This document shows positions 1 to 8,544 of a stretch of 64,000 bases of DNA, one piece after another. Position 1 is the stretch's first letter, and each line of letters begins with the position of its first letter. The notes beneath the pieces are model-generated. The model was given only the letters and a program-made list of their open reading frames with translations. It did no database searches and was not told where the DNA came from. This DNA is from Bacillota bacterium (GTDB lineage Bacteria; Bacillota; Clostridia; DSM-8532): the NCBI GenBank assembly GCA_023411795.1, contig JAEYOK010000035.1, positions 248,001-312,000 on the forward strand. The letters run 5' to 3'. The position numbers were made by a program, and so were the translations under genes.

Positions 1-800
1 GTATTGCGCTCAATATGAGGTTCTCCCATTCTTAAACGGGCATATTGTTTCGTTTCCGGATTGTAAATAAAACCGCAATTGCTACTGCCCTTTGATGTAT
101 CAAATTTTATGCTGATTTCCTCAGCTTTAACGCCATTATCTGCTACAGTAAACTCATCATGGTATGTAAATGGAAACGAATTTTTAGGCTCGGTCCTGTA
201 TTTTTTATCAGCAACAAATTTTTCAATTCTTTCCCTTGATGTATAGGAATCCTGCCAGTTTTTCTTGTCTGTCGTTAGATCCCAAAAAGCTGACCCATGG
301 ACCTGATAGTCGATATTCTGAATTTTTAACTTCGGAATATCTTTATATGCATAGGTACTTCCACCTGCATGGGTATAGATGGCATCATATTCCAGAACAT
401 AATCCAGAAAATAGTGCCTTGAGCTTCTGACGGGGCCCACCATATCGGGTAAAGTATCCCAAAACAGGGCCATATAACGTGAAATATTGTATTCAACAAT
501 TATTTCATATATGATTTGGGCTTGACTGATACCTCCCTGGGGCAATACTTTATCACCTTGATTGTCTATCATTACAGCCACAGGCCTAATTGATGAGTCA
601 GGTATCTTAAAGTCAGGATTAAACAATAAATTATCTTCAGGCTCGGTAGTAATCGGCGGTTCGACAGTTTCAGGCGTACTTTCAGAGTTGCTAGGTGTTT
701 GAGTGATTTCGTCCACCGGAATATTTGTGTTAGAGCCGCAAGCAGAAACAAATATAAGCACCACAGATATAAGAAATATTAGAATTGATTTCTTTAGCAT
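1..800 (-). CDS. DUF3048 (YerB-like) lipoprotein, partial
   Basis: The gene runs off the left edge; 266 residues are visible including the N-terminus. The ATG at 800 follows an AGAGGTG ribosome site. Residues 1-21 form a lipoprotein signal peptide: MLKK, a hydrophobic core, then lipobox VSAC with the acylated cysteine at about 21. A Pro/Glu/Ser/Thr-rich linker runs to about residue 70. Then come RPVAVMIDN (about 73) and QGGISQAQIIYE (about 90), which are hallmarks of the DUF3048 family, known from Bacillus YerB. The mature protein would be anchored to the outer face of the membrane. The biochemical role of the family is not established. It is separated from the upstream DUF1292 gene by a terminator-like hairpin, so it probably has its own promoter. 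Confidence 0.88.
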   Translation of the reverse strand, partial: MLKKSILIFLISVVLIFVSACGSNTNIPVDEITQTPSNSESTPETVEPPITTEPEDNLLFNPDFKIPDSSIRPVAVMIDNQGDKVLPQGGISQAQIIYEIIVEYNISRYMALFWDTLPDMVGPVRSSRHYFLDYVLEYDAIYTHAGGSTYAYKDIPKLKIQNIDYQVHGSAFWDLTTDKKNWQDSYTSRERIEKFVADKKYRTEPKNSFPFTYHDEFTVADNGVKAEEISIKFDTSKGSSNCGFIYNPETKQYARLRMGEPHIERN

Positions 801-829
801 AACCTGATGCTCACCTCTTTTCATTGGTA

Positions 830-874
830 AAGAACCCGCCGGCCAACATGAATAAAGTTTGCCGACGGGTTCTT
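830..874 (-). terminator. Hairpin terminator after the DUF1292 gene
   Basis: Fourteen-base arms (830-843 and 861-874) pair with one mismatch around a 17-base loop, between the stop of the DUF1292 gene and the start of the next lipoprotein gene. The trailing T-run on the minus strand is short, so termination may be incomplete. Confidence 0.65.
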
Positions 875-906
875 AAATATTTAACTTGCCGAAGACAAAT
901 TATCTG

Positions 907-1218
907 CTAGATATCATCATCTTCATCTTCTTCATCGATTTGATCCTGGAAAGCTTCAAAAGCTCTTTCAAGCTCTTCATCATCTTCTACCGGAACGAGG
1001 TATTCCTCTTCGCCGTTCTTTTCGATTTTCATAATGATAACTTCTGCTCCGCATTCATCATCATCACAACCACAAGAATCACAGCTGCAGGAATCTTCAT
1101 CCAATGGTAACAGAACAACATATTCGCTGTCTTCAACCAATACGGTATCAAGATATTCACATTTGATGGAGTCTCCGTTTTCACCGGTCAATTCAATGAT
1201 TTCATTTTCGTAGTCCAT
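907..1218 (-). CDS. DUF1292 family acidic protein
   Basis: A 103-residue, very acidic cytoplasmic protein of the DUF1292 family (YrzB-like). In many Firmicutes it is encoded just downstream of ruvX, as it is here, 32 bases after the ruvX stop. The family fold is visible as EIIELTGENGD, VLLPLDED and EEEYLVPVEDDEE. Between the strands sits an unusual cysteine-rich segment at about residues 44-56 (CSCDSCGCDDDEC), five cysteines mixed with aspartates, which could bind a metal. The C-terminus is a run of Glu/Asp. Its function is unknown. It probably shares a transcript with ruvX. Confidence 0.85.
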   Translation of the reverse strand: MDYENEIIELTGENGDSIKCEYLDTVLVEDSEYVVLLPLDEDSCSCDSCGCDDDECGAEVIIMKIEKNGEEEYLVPVEDDEELERAFEAFQDQIDEEDEDDDI

Positions 1219-1250
1219 GGTATTCTCCTTTCAATTTGGCACAGGGGTTT

Positions 1251-1667
1251 TTATTTTTTTGAGTCAAGATACCCCTGCAAAATAAAGGCAGCAGCCATCT
1301 GATCTATTCTGCCTTTTTGGTTCTTCGCCGCAATACCCATATCATGCATGGCCCGCTGTGCCATTACTGTTGTAAGCCTTTCATCCCAAGGAATAATACG
1401 GATTCCGGGAAGCTCATCTTCCAATAACTTAATAAAGTCATTTGTTTTTATTTCCCTTTGACCCACCGTCCCGTCCATGTTCCGTGGTATACCAACAACA
1501 ACCGTTTCACAATTATTTGCTTCAACAAGCTGGACAATTCGTTGCAGAGGCTTACTAATGTCGTTCTTCCATTTTATTGTTTCCAACATCTGGGCAATTA
1601 AACCCAACGGATCGGTTATAGCAATGCCTATTCTGGCATCACCGTAGTCGATACATAATATGCGCAT
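1251..1667 (-). CDS. ruvX: RuvX/YqgF Holliday junction resolvase-like, 16S rRNA 5'-end processing nuclease
   Basis: This is a 138-residue RNase H-fold protein of the YqgF/RuvX family. The first acidic motif, MRILCIDYGDARIG, lies at the N-terminus. VVGIPRNMDGTVG follows in the middle, and the conserved DERLTT and late aspartate motif GRIDQMAAAFIL complete the predicted active site. I start at 1667, not four codons earlier, because GGAG lies seven bases before this ATG and the family begins MRIL-DYG. Homologues act in maturation of the 5' end of 16S rRNA, and some cleave branched DNA. A strong terminator separates it from gpmI upstream, and DUF1292 follows. Confidence 0.92.
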   Translation of the reverse strand: MRILCIDYGDARIGIAITDPLGLIAQMLETIKWKNDISKPLQRIVQLVEANNCETVVVGIPRNMDGTVGQREIKTNDFIKLLEDELPGIRIIPWDERLTTVMAQRAMHDMGIAAKNQKGRIDQMAAAFILQGYLDSKK

Positions 1668-1696
1668 AAAGTGCTCCATTTATCGCTTTTATTATT

Positions 1697-1724
1697 AAAA
1701 AAAGCAGGGACTTTGCGCCCCTGC
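1697..1724 (-). terminator. Rho-independent terminator after gpmI
   Basis: On the minus strand, GCAGGG pairs with CCCTGC and is followed by seven T residues. It sits 36 bases past the gpmI stop and closes the pgk-tpiA-gpmI unit. Confidence 0.88.
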
Positions 1725-1759
1725 CTCAATAATACCCTATACTATTTTAAAAATCAACA

Positions 1760-3394
1760 TTAAAGAATATCAATCATGGAATCTTCCCACATATCCGGTG
1801 CTTCATAGCCCAGAAGGTTTACAACTGTAGCTGCAATATTGGCCAAACCAAAATTTCCGTCCTTAAGCTTATATTTCCCGGAGTTAACAGGATCATAAAC
1901 AATAAATGGAACCTTGTTCAGTGTGTGGCTGGTCTTTGCTTTTATTCTTCCTGTGCTGTCTGTTTTAGCCTTTCCGGATTTATCGGTTTCATACATCTCG
2001 TCAGCATTACCATGATCCGCAGTTACAAGAAGTACACCGCCCAATTTCTCAATAACCGGTATAATTCTTCCCAAGCAAAGGTCAACTGCCTCAACAGCAA
2101 TCTTAGCTGCCTGATAATTGCCGGTATGGCCGACCATATCACCATTTGGCAGATTAATTCTGACAAATTTGTAATTTCCGGTGCTCATCATTTCAATCAA
2201 TTTATCGGTTATTTCAGCAGCTTTCATCCAAGGTCTCTGCTCAAATGGGATAATATCCGATGGTATCTCAATGAAGGTTTCCAGAATATCATCAAATTTC
2301 CCTGAATTATTTCCGTTCCAAAAATAAGTCACATGACCGAACTTTTGTGTTTCGGAAATAGCCAGCTGGCTTATTCCGGTTTTAACAAGATATTCACTCA
2401 TAGTATTTTTGATAGATGGAGGGTTTACCAGATAACGGCTTGGAATATGGAGGTCTCCATCATATTCCAGCATACCGGCATAAGTAACCTGCGGCCATCG
2501 TTTTCTGTCAAAATGGCTAAAGCCTGTTTCTTCAAAAGCTTTCGAGATTTCTATAGCGCGGTCTCCACGGAAATTATAGAATATTACGCTGTCGCCATCC
2601 TCAATAGCTCCGACAGGTTTACCGTTCTCACCTATTACAAAAGCAGGAATATCCTGATCAATAGCTTTTGTTTCTTTTCTTAGCGTTTCAATTGCCTCGG
2701 TTGCCGAGTCAAAAAAGCGACCCTCACCTAATACATGAGTATGCCAACCGCGCTCAACCATGCTCCAGTTAGCCTCGTAGCGGTCCATTGTTATAAACAT
2801 ACGTCCGCCACCACTGGCAATCTTCGCATTAAAGCCTGCTTCGTTAAGCTCATTCAAAAATTCTTCAAAGGGAACAACATATTCAAGGGCAGAGGTTTCA
2901 CCTACATCACGGCCATCCAGAAGAATATGAACTCTTACTTTGCTGACACCTTCTTTTTTAGCCTGTTTTATCATGGCCTTAAGATGATCAATATGTGAAT
3001 GAACATTACCATCACTGAAAAGACCTATAAAATGAAGAGTTGAACCCTTAGAAATACAGTTTGCACGAATTTCTCCCCATCCTTTGGCTTTAAAAATATT
3101 TCCGGAACTTATGGCCTCGTTGACCAACTTGGCTCCCTGAGCATAAACCTGTCCGGCTCCAATGGCGTTATGTCCAACCTCTGAGTTCCCCATGTCATCA
3201 TCGCTGGGCAGGCCTACAGCGGTACCATGAGCCATCAGAAGGTTATATGGATTATCCTTCATCAATTTGTCCAGATTCGGGGTGTATGCATCTTTTACAG
3301 CATTACCCACTGTTGCATCGGTGATTCCTACACCATCCATAACCACAAGTAGAATTGGACCTTCACTGGGTATATAACCGTTCTTTTTTAGCAT
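1760..3394 (-). CDS. gpmI: 2,3-bisphosphoglycerate-independent phosphoglycerate mutase
   Basis: A 544-residue cofactor-independent enzyme that interconverts 3- and 2-phosphoglycerate in glycolysis and gluconeogenesis. It belongs to the alkaline-phosphatase superfamily and is Mn2+-dependent. The metal-binding VVMDGVG motif is at residues 17-23. The phosphoserine nucleophile lies in DDDMGNSEVGH (Ser71), and the C-terminal metal site in TADHGNADE (about 460). Length is near the family norm (510-550). It is the last gene of the pgk-tpiA-gpmI run, 80 bases after tpiA, with a hairpin in the gap and a strong terminator behind. Enolase is not in this window. Confidence 0.96.
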   Translation of the reverse strand: MLKKNGYIPSEGPILLVVMDGVGITDATVGNAVKDAYTPNLDKLMKDNPYNLLMAHGTAVGLPSDDDMGNSEVGHNAIGAGQVYAQGAKLVNEAISSGNIFKAKGWGEIRANCISKGSTLHFIGLFSDGNVHSHIDHLKAMIKQAKKEGVSKVRVHILLDGRDVGETSALEYVVPFEEFLNELNEAGFNAKIASGGGRMFITMDRYEANWSMVERGWHTHVLGEGRFFDSATEAIETLRKETKAIDQDIPAFVIGENGKPVGAIEDGDSVIFYNFRGDRAIEISKAFEETGFSHFDRKRWPQVTYAGMLEYDGDLHIPSRYLVNPPSIKNTMSEYLVKTGISQLAISETQKFGHVTYFWNGNNSGKFDDILETFIEIPSDIIPFEQRPWMKAAEITDKLIEMMSTGNYKFVRINLPNGDMVGHTGNYQAAKIAVEAVDLCLGRIIPVIEKLGGVLLVTADHGNADEMYETDKSGKAKTDSTGRIKAKTSHTLNKVPFIVYDPVNSGKYKLKDGNFGLANIAATVVNLLGYEAPDMWEDSMIDIL

Positions 3395-3418
3395 AATCTT
3401 TCATACCTTTCTAAAGAT

Positions 3419-3451
3419 ATGCCCTCCGGAACAATAAATACCAGAGGGCAT
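3419..3451 (-). other. Intercistronic hairpin between tpiA and gpmI
   Basis: Eight-base arms (3419-3426 and 3444-3451) form a stem in the 80-base gap. No T-run follows on the minus strand, so it is more likely an mRNA processing or stability element than a terminator. Confidence 0.45.
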
Positions 3452-3474
3452 AAGCACATAACATTACATACTTT

Positions 3475-4233
3475 TTATGCGTAATGTTTAACAATTTTCT
3501 CAAAAGCGTCAATCTTCAAGCTGGCTCCACCAACAAGACCTCCGTCTATATTGGGCATTGCGAAAAGTGCTTTTGCATTTCCTGCATTTACACTGCCACC
3601 GTATAGTATACGGGTTTTCTCGGCAACATCATCACCGTATAACTCAACAAGAAGCTGACGGATAATGGCACAGACTTCCTCGGCCTGTTCGTCGGTAGCT
3701 GTCTTACCTGTTCCTATAGCCCAAATAGGCTCATAAGCGATAACTAAGTTAGAGACCTCTTGTGCGCTAAGACCAAGCAGAGCTACTTTAATCTGATAAC
3801 GAACATGCTCAGCGGTAACTCCCTGCTCTCTTTGGGTAAGAGTTTCTCCACAGCAGATTATCGGTTGCATTCCTGCATCTATAATTGCTCTTGCCTTTTT
3901 ATTTATCATTTCATTTGTTTCAGCAAAATACTCACGTCTTTCAGAATGCCCTATAATTACATAATCAACTCCAAGTTCTTTAAGCATTCCGCAGGAAATT
4001 TCGCCGGTATATGCACCATTTGCTTCCCAGTGAACATTTTGAGCAGCTACTTTTATATTTGATCCCTTGGCAGCGTTAATAGCTGCAGGAATACTTACAA
4101 AAGGAACACCTATAACGACCTCAGTCTCGGTACCGGAAGTAAGACCTTTTAAACTGTTTACAAATTCAAGAGCCTCATTAGGGGTCTTATTCATTTTCCA
4201 GTTGCCTGCCGCCATAATAATACGTTTTGACAT
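3475..4233 (-). CDS. tpiA: Triosephosphate isomerase
   Basis: A 252-residue TIM-barrel enzyme that interconverts dihydroxyacetone phosphate and glyceraldehyde 3-phosphate in the cytoplasm. All catalytic residues are visible: Lys13 in GNWKMNK, His96 in IIGHSERRE, and Glu168 in AYEPIWAIGTG. The C-terminal phosphate-binding loops GGSV and GGLVGGASL are also intact. It lies between pgk and gpmI on the same strand; the gap after pgk is 24 bases, so the genes are co-transcribed. Nothing is unusual for a bacterial enzyme. Confidence 0.97.
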   Translation of the reverse strand: MSKRIIMAAGNWKMNKTPNEALEFVNSLKGLTSGTETEVVIGVPFVSIPAAINAAKGSNIKVAAQNVHWEANGAYTGEISCGMLKELGVDYVIIGHSERREYFAETNEMINKKARAIIDAGMQPIICCGETLTQREQGVTAEHVRYQIKVALLGLSAQEVSNLVIAYEPIWAIGTGKTATDEQAEEVCAIIRQLLVELYGDDVAEKTRILYGGSVNAGNAKALFAMPNIDGGLVGGASLKIDAFEKIVKHYA

Positions 4234-4257
4234 TTATATTTCCTTCCTTTCAATTAA

Positions 4258-5454
4258 CTATTTCTTCTCATTAAGCACTGCTATACCGGGAAGTTCTTTT
4301 CCTTCCAAGAATTCCAATGATGCGCCGCCACCTGTGGAGATATGTGTAATCTGATCGGCAAAGCCCAATTGCTCAACAGCAGCTGCGGAATCACCGCCAC
4401 CTACGATGGAGATAGCCCCTGAATTTGCAAGAGCTTCTGCTATTTTCTTTGTTCCGTTTGCAAATCTCTCCATTTCGAATACGCCCATAGGTCCGTTCCA
4501 TACAACAGTTTTAGCATCTTTTATTGCGTTTGAAAATAGTTTAATTGTCTCTTCTCCGATATCAAGCCCCATCCAGCCATCAGGTATTGAATCTGAATCA
4601 ACTATCTTTGCTTCGGTATCTTCTTTGAATTCTTTACCTATAACATTGTCAACAGGGAGTAACAGGTTTACTCCTCTTTCCTTTGCCTTATTAAGCAGGC
4701 TGCTAGCCAGATCAAGTTTATCTATTTCACATATTGAGGTTCCAACACCATGGCCCTGTGCCTTAATGAAAGTATAGGCCATTCCGCCACCAATTATAAG
4801 GGTATCTACTTTGTCTAATAAATTCTCAATAACGCTTATTTTATCAGAAACCTTAGCTCCGCCTAATATAGCTACAAATGGTCTTTCGGGATTATCAAGA
4901 GCTTTGCCCATGATATCCAGTTCTTTCTTTATAAGGTATCCACAGCAAGAAGGGAGATAATCTGCTAGGCCTGCTGTGGAAGCATGAGCTCTGTGAGCAG
5001 TTCCGAATGCGTCATTTACATATATATCAGCAAGTGTTGAAAGTTCTTTTGCAAATGCGGGATCATTCTTTTCCTCTTCCTTGTGGAAACGAACATTTTC
5101 CAGCATTAGAACTTCGCCTTCCTTAAGATTCGCTGCCTTAGCTTTGGCATCTTCACCAATAACATCCGCCGCTAAAATAACTTCCTTGCCTAATAGCTCA
5201 CCAAGGCGCTTAGCTGCAGGCTTCATACTGAATTTGGCTTCAGGTCCGTTCTTCGGTCTTCCCAGGTGGGATACTAAGATAAGCTTTCCACCATTATCAA
5301 TTATATAACGAATAGTGGGAAGGGCTCCTTGAATTCTCTTGTCGTCTGTAATGTTGCCTTCGGCATCCAGCGGAACATTAAAGTCAACACGTGCGATTAC
5401 TCTTTTTCCTTTAACATCCATATCTGAGACGGACATTTTATTCTTCATACTCAT
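4258..5454 (-). CDS. pgk: Phosphoglycerate kinase
   Basis: A 398-residue monomeric kinase that transfers phosphate from 1,3-bisphosphoglycerate to ADP. The N-terminal substrate site RVDFNVPLD (about 22-30), the SHLGRP motif (about 63-68), the GNxxG-like nucleotide region and the C-terminal GGGDSAAAV loop are all present. The start at 5454 follows an AAAGGAG site; a second Met two codons later is possible. It heads the pgk-tpiA-gpmI operon. It is separated from gap by a terminator and has its own promoter at 5560-5589, so gap can be expressed independently. Confidence 0.97.
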   Translation of the reverse strand: MSMKNKMSVSDMDVKGKRVIARVDFNVPLDAEGNITDDKRIQGALPTIRYIIDNGGKLILVSHLGRPKNGPEAKFSMKPAAKRLGELLGKEVILAADVIGEDAKAKAANLKEGEVLMLENVRFHKEEEKNDPAFAKELSTLADIYVNDAFGTAHRAHASTAGLADYLPSCCGYLIKKELDIMGKALDNPERPFVAILGGAKVSDKISVIENLLDKVDTLIIGGGMAYTFIKAQGHGVGTSICEIDKLDLASSLLNKAKERGVNLLLPVDNVIGKEFKEDTEAKIVDSDSIPDGWMGLDIGEETIKLFSNAIKDAKTVVWNGPMGVFEMERFANGTKKIAEALANSGAISIVGGGDSAAAVEQLGFADQITHISTGGGASLEFLEGKELPGIAVLNEKK

Positions 5455-5559
5455 TTAATAAAACAACTCCTTTAGGACACTAATTTATTGGCAAATAATA
5501 TTATCTTCTGATATTAGAATAAACCCGTAACTTCGAGCTATTTGTAATATCCTGCCGAT

Positions 5560-5589
5560 ATTATATCGTAGTTAATGATTAACAATCAA
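5560..5589 (-). promoter_or_regulatory. Promoter of pgk-tpiA-gpmI with palindrome in the spacer
   Basis: On the minus strand, -35 TTGATT (5584-5589) and a perfect -10 TATAAT (5560-5565) are 18 bases apart. The spacer holds an inverted repeat with six-base arms (GTTAAT, one base, ATTAAC; 5571-5583) that a regulator could bind. A UTR of about 100 bases follows. Confidence 0.6.
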
Positions 5590-5620
5590 TATAAGAATGT
5601 AAACTTTTTCTTGTAATCGA

Positions 5621-5647
5621 TAAAAGCGGCCAAAAGGCCGCTTTTAT
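5621..5647 (-). terminator. Terminator after gap
   Basis: A near-perfect inverted repeat: AAAAGCGGCC pairs with GGCCGCTTTT around a short loop, with T-rich flanks on both strands. It lies 40 bases past the gap stop codon. Confidence 0.88.
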
Positions 5648-5686
5648 TTAATTATTAACATATTTCAGTATTTTCATACTGTTTTC

Positions 5687-6697
5687 TTATTTATTATCAA
5701 CTGTTGCCATATAAGAAATGAGATCAATTATTTTATTTGAATAACCCCACTCATTATCATACCAGGAAACCAGTTTTACAAAGTTACCATTCAATGAAAT
5801 GCCAGCCTTTGCATCAAAAATAGAGGTGCGGGGATCTGTGATAAAGTCAGAAGATACAACCTCTTCGTCAGTATATCCCAATATTCCCTTAAGCTCATTT
5901 TCTGAAGCATCTTTTACAGCTGCACATATTTCTTCATAGGTAGCTGCTTTCTCAAGACGACAGGTAAGATCAACAACAGAAACATCCAGTGTAGGTACTC
6001 TGAATGCCATACCTGTAAGCTTGCCGTTAAGAGAAGGAATAACCTTGCCAACTGCCTTAGCAGCACCGGTAGATGAAGGAATAATATTACCTGCAGCAGC
6101 ACGTCCGCCTCTCCAGTCCTTCTTTGAAGGGCCGTCAACGGTCTTCTGTGTAGCTGTGGTAGCATGAACAGTGGTCATAAGACCTTCAACAATTCCGAAC
6201 TTATCATGGATGACCTTAGCGAGAGGAGCCAAGCAGTTTGTTGTACAGGAAGCATTGGATACAACGTTCATATCCTTTGTATACTTATCATTGTTAACAC
6301 CCATAACAAACATAGGAGCATCGGATGAAGGAGCTGAAATAATTACTTTTTTAGCTCCGCCCTGGAAGTGAACGCTTGCCTTCTCAGTTGTTGTAAAAAG
6401 ACCTGTTGATTCAATTACATATTCTGCGCCGCAATCCTTCCACGGAATCTCCTCGGGCTTCATGCATGCATAAACACAGATTTCTTTACCATTAACAACG
6501 AATTTACCGTCATTGGTTTCAATTGTACCATCAAATTGACCATGAACGGTATCATACTTAAGCATATACTTCATATACTCAAGATCGATGAAGGGGTCAT
6601 TAATTCCTACTACTTGTACGTTTGGGTTATTAGCTGCAGCTCTAAATGCGAGACGGCCAATTCTACCAAACCCATTAATTCCAATTTTTACTGCCAT
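5687..6697 (-). CDS. gap: Glyceraldehyde-3-phosphate dehydrogenase, type I
   Basis: A 336-residue NAD-dependent enzyme that oxidises and phosphorylates glyceraldehyde 3-phosphate. The N-terminal dinucleotide fold has GINGFGRIGR (7-15). The catalytic Cys151 sits in SNASCTTNCLAP, and His178 in TTVHATT. The C-terminal helix motif WYDNEWGYSN is intact. An acidic Asp follows the first beta-alpha-beta unit (VVGINDP), which suits NAD rather than NADP. The ribosome site GGAGG is strong. It is monocistronic between its own promoter and terminator, next to the pgk operon. Confidence 0.97.
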   Translation of the reverse strand: MAVKIGINGFGRIGRLAFRAAANNPNVQVVGINDPFIDLEYMKYMLKYDTVHGQFDGTIETNDGKFVVNGKEICVYACMKPEEIPWKDCGAEYVIESTGLFTTTEKASVHFQGGAKKVIISAPSSDAPMFVMGVNNDKYTKDMNVVSNASCTTNCLAPLAKVIHDKFGIVEGLMTTVHATTATQKTVDGPSKKDWRGGRAAAGNIIPSSTGAAKAVGKVIPSLNGKLTGMAFRVPTLDVSVVDLTCRLEKAATYEEICAAVKDASENELKGILGYTDEEVVSSDFITDPRTSIFDAKAGISLNGNFVKLVSWYDNEWGYSNKIIDLISYMATVDNK

Positions 6698-6757
6698 TGT
6701 ATTTCCTCCTGAAACTAATATTGAAAATTGTTAACAAAATCACAAATTCCACAGAAT

Positions 6758-6786
6758 ATTCTATATTAAATAATAATCTTTTTCAA
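6758..6786 (-). promoter_or_regulatory. Promoter of gap
   Basis: On the minus strand, -35 TTGAAA (6781-6786) and -10 TAGAAT (6758-6763) are exactly 17 bases apart, about 60 bases before the gap start codon. Confidence 0.6.
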
Positions 6787-6853
6787 GGACTTTAGCAAAT
6801 TTTGTTTACAATAAGACAGGGGGATATTACAAATATTCATATTAATAACCCTT

Positions 6854-7273
6854 CTATTGTTTCATGCGAGAAATTTCTGATAAGGCTTCTGATGCTTCCA
6901 TATTAAACCTGTTGTCAGTTGCTATATCTCCCAATGCAACCATGCCGACTATCATATTATTATCAACAACTGGTACCCTTCTGATTTGTTTAGAAGCCAT
7001 CATTCCGCTTACTTCATCCACCTCCATATCGGGTGAAGCAGTAACAACCTGACCTGTCATAACATCCCTAACCGGAGTGTCTTGGGGACTCTTGCCATGA
7101 GCAATATTTCTAACGATTATATCTCTGTCTGTTATGATTCCGATAACACCTGACTGGTCACAGACTGGTATGGAACCTACATTATGCTTTTGCATCATCT
7201 GAGCCGCTTCTACTACTTTTGAATCAGGATTAATAAAAGCCACATCTTTGGTCATAATATCTTTTACTTTCAT
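6854..7273 (-). CDS. Tandem CBS-domain protein
   Basis: A 139-residue protein made almost entirely of two CBS domains (about residues 5-60 and 70-125). These modules bind adenine nucleotides or related ligands and usually sense energy state. Visible signatures are DIMTKDVAFINPDSKVVEAAQMM, GIITDRDIIVRNI and VGMVALGDIA. The reading frame opens 25 codons earlier, but GGAGG lies eight bases before the ATG at 7273 and the CBS fold starts there. No catalytic domain is attached, so it may regulate a partner. It is a single gene between gap and nspC. Confidence 0.88.
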   Translation of the reverse strand: MKVKDIMTKDVAFINPDSKVVEAAQMMQKHNVGSIPVCDQSGVIGIITDRDIIVRNIAHGKSPQDTPVRDVMTGQVVTASPDMEVDEVSGMMASKQIRRVPVVDNNMIVGMVALGDIATDNRFNMEASEALSEISRMKQ

Positions 7274-7399
7274 ATGTCTTCCTCCAAAAATTTTTTGCAA
7301 AAAATGATTTGCATTTATAGTTTTTGTATCAGACACAAAAGTAAACAAGAAATTCTATCCATTAAAATGGCTCGGTTCGTTATATTTACTTTGCACAGG

Positions 7400-8536
7400 T
7401 CAGGACAAACGTGATTTATAATCCTCATAACCGAATCTTTTTATTACCGTAATCCCATCTTTCTCATTAAAAGTAACAATTGATGGCAGATTTACTCCAT
7501 TAAACATATTGTTCTTAACCATAGTATAATGAGCCATATCACAGAATACCAGCTTATCGCCCGGTTTAAGAGGTTGTTTGAAAGAATAGTCACCAATAAC
7601 ATCACCAGCCAGGCAGGTCGGACCTCCGAGCCGATAGGAGTATTCATACTTGCCGGGTATTTCTGCACCAATAATATTTGGTCTATAAGGCATCTCAATG
7701 ACATCGGGCATATGGCATGCCGCAGACGTATCTAAAATCGCTATATCCATGCCATTATTAACTATATCCAGTACTGTTGAAACTAAGAATCCGGTATTGA
7801 GGGCAATAGCCTCTCCCGGTTCAAGATATACCTCTACACCATATTTATTTTTAAAAAACATAATTGACTTAACCAGGGTTTCAATATCATAATCATCTCT
7901 GGTTATGTGATGACCTCCGCCCATGTTAATCCATTTCATTCTGCTTATATATTTTCCGAATTTTTCATCAACAACTTTAACGGTGCGCTCAAGGGTATCT
8001 GAGTTCTGTTCGCACATAGTATGGAAGTGAAGGCCATGTATACCTTCCAGCTCTTCCTCCTTAAAGTTTTTTAGAGTTACTCCTAATCTTGAATTCTGAT
8101 AACAGGGATTATATATAGGGGTCTCAATCTCAGAGTATTCCGGATTGATTCGCAATCCGATTTCAACCTGTCTACTGCTCCTTGCAACTCTTTCCTTGTA
8201 TTTATTCCATTGATTAAAAGAGTTAAAAACAATATGGTCACAATATTTTACTATTTCATCGAATTCTTCATCCACATAGGCAGGTGAATATATATGTACT
8301 TCCTTTCCCATTTCCTCGTACCCGAGCCTTGCCTCAAATAACGAACTGGCAGTAATGCCTTTTAAATATTGAGCCACCAGCGGAAATACCGAAAACATTG
8401 AAAAACCCTTAAGGGCAAGTAAAATACTGCATCCTGTACGTTGCTGTACAGAATGCAATATTTTAAGATTTTTTTCTAGAAGTCTCTCATCAACAACATA
8501 ACAAGGTGTCTGACATTGGGAAAAATCTATGTTCAT
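7400..8536 (-). CDS. nspC: Carboxynorspermidine/carboxyspermidine decarboxylase
   Basis: A 378-residue PLP-dependent decarboxylase of the alanine-racemase-fold group. It removes CO2 from carboxy(nor)spermidine to give norspermidine or spermidine. The PLP lysine is Lys43 in LLALKGFSMF. NMGGGHHITR supplies the phosphate-binding Gly loop and EPGEAI the later glutamate. DTSAACHMPD and GPTCLAGD carry the C-terminal active-site residues. It directly follows the carboxy(nor)spermidine dehydrogenase gene (8-base gap; the ribosome site overlaps that stop), so the pair is one operon. Which polyamine is made cannot be told from sequence alone. Confidence 0.9.
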   Translation of the reverse strand: MNIDFSQCQTPCYVVDERLLEKNLKILHSVQQRTGCSILLALKGFSMFSVFPLVAQYLKGITASSLFEARLGYEEMGKEVHIYSPAYVDEEFDEIVKYCDHIVFNSFNQWNKYKERVARSSRQVEIGLRINPEYSEIETPIYNPCYQNSRLGVTLKNFKEEELEGIHGLHFHTMCEQNSDTLERTVKVVDEKFGKYISRMKWINMGGGHHITRDDYDIETLVKSIMFFKNKYGVEVYLEPGEAIALNTGFLVSTVLDIVNNGMDIAILDTSAACHMPDVIEMPYRPNIIGAEIPGKYEYSYRLGGPTCLAGDVIGDYSFKQPLKPGDKLVFCDMAHYTMVKNNMFNGVNLPSIVTFNEKDGITVIKRFGYEDYKSRLS

Positions 8537-8544
8537 CTCTTACC

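Noticed and set aside
1925..2998. Plus-strand open frames opposite gpmI
   Set aside because: They are shadows of the gpmI coding strand, without ribosome sites or recognisable domains.
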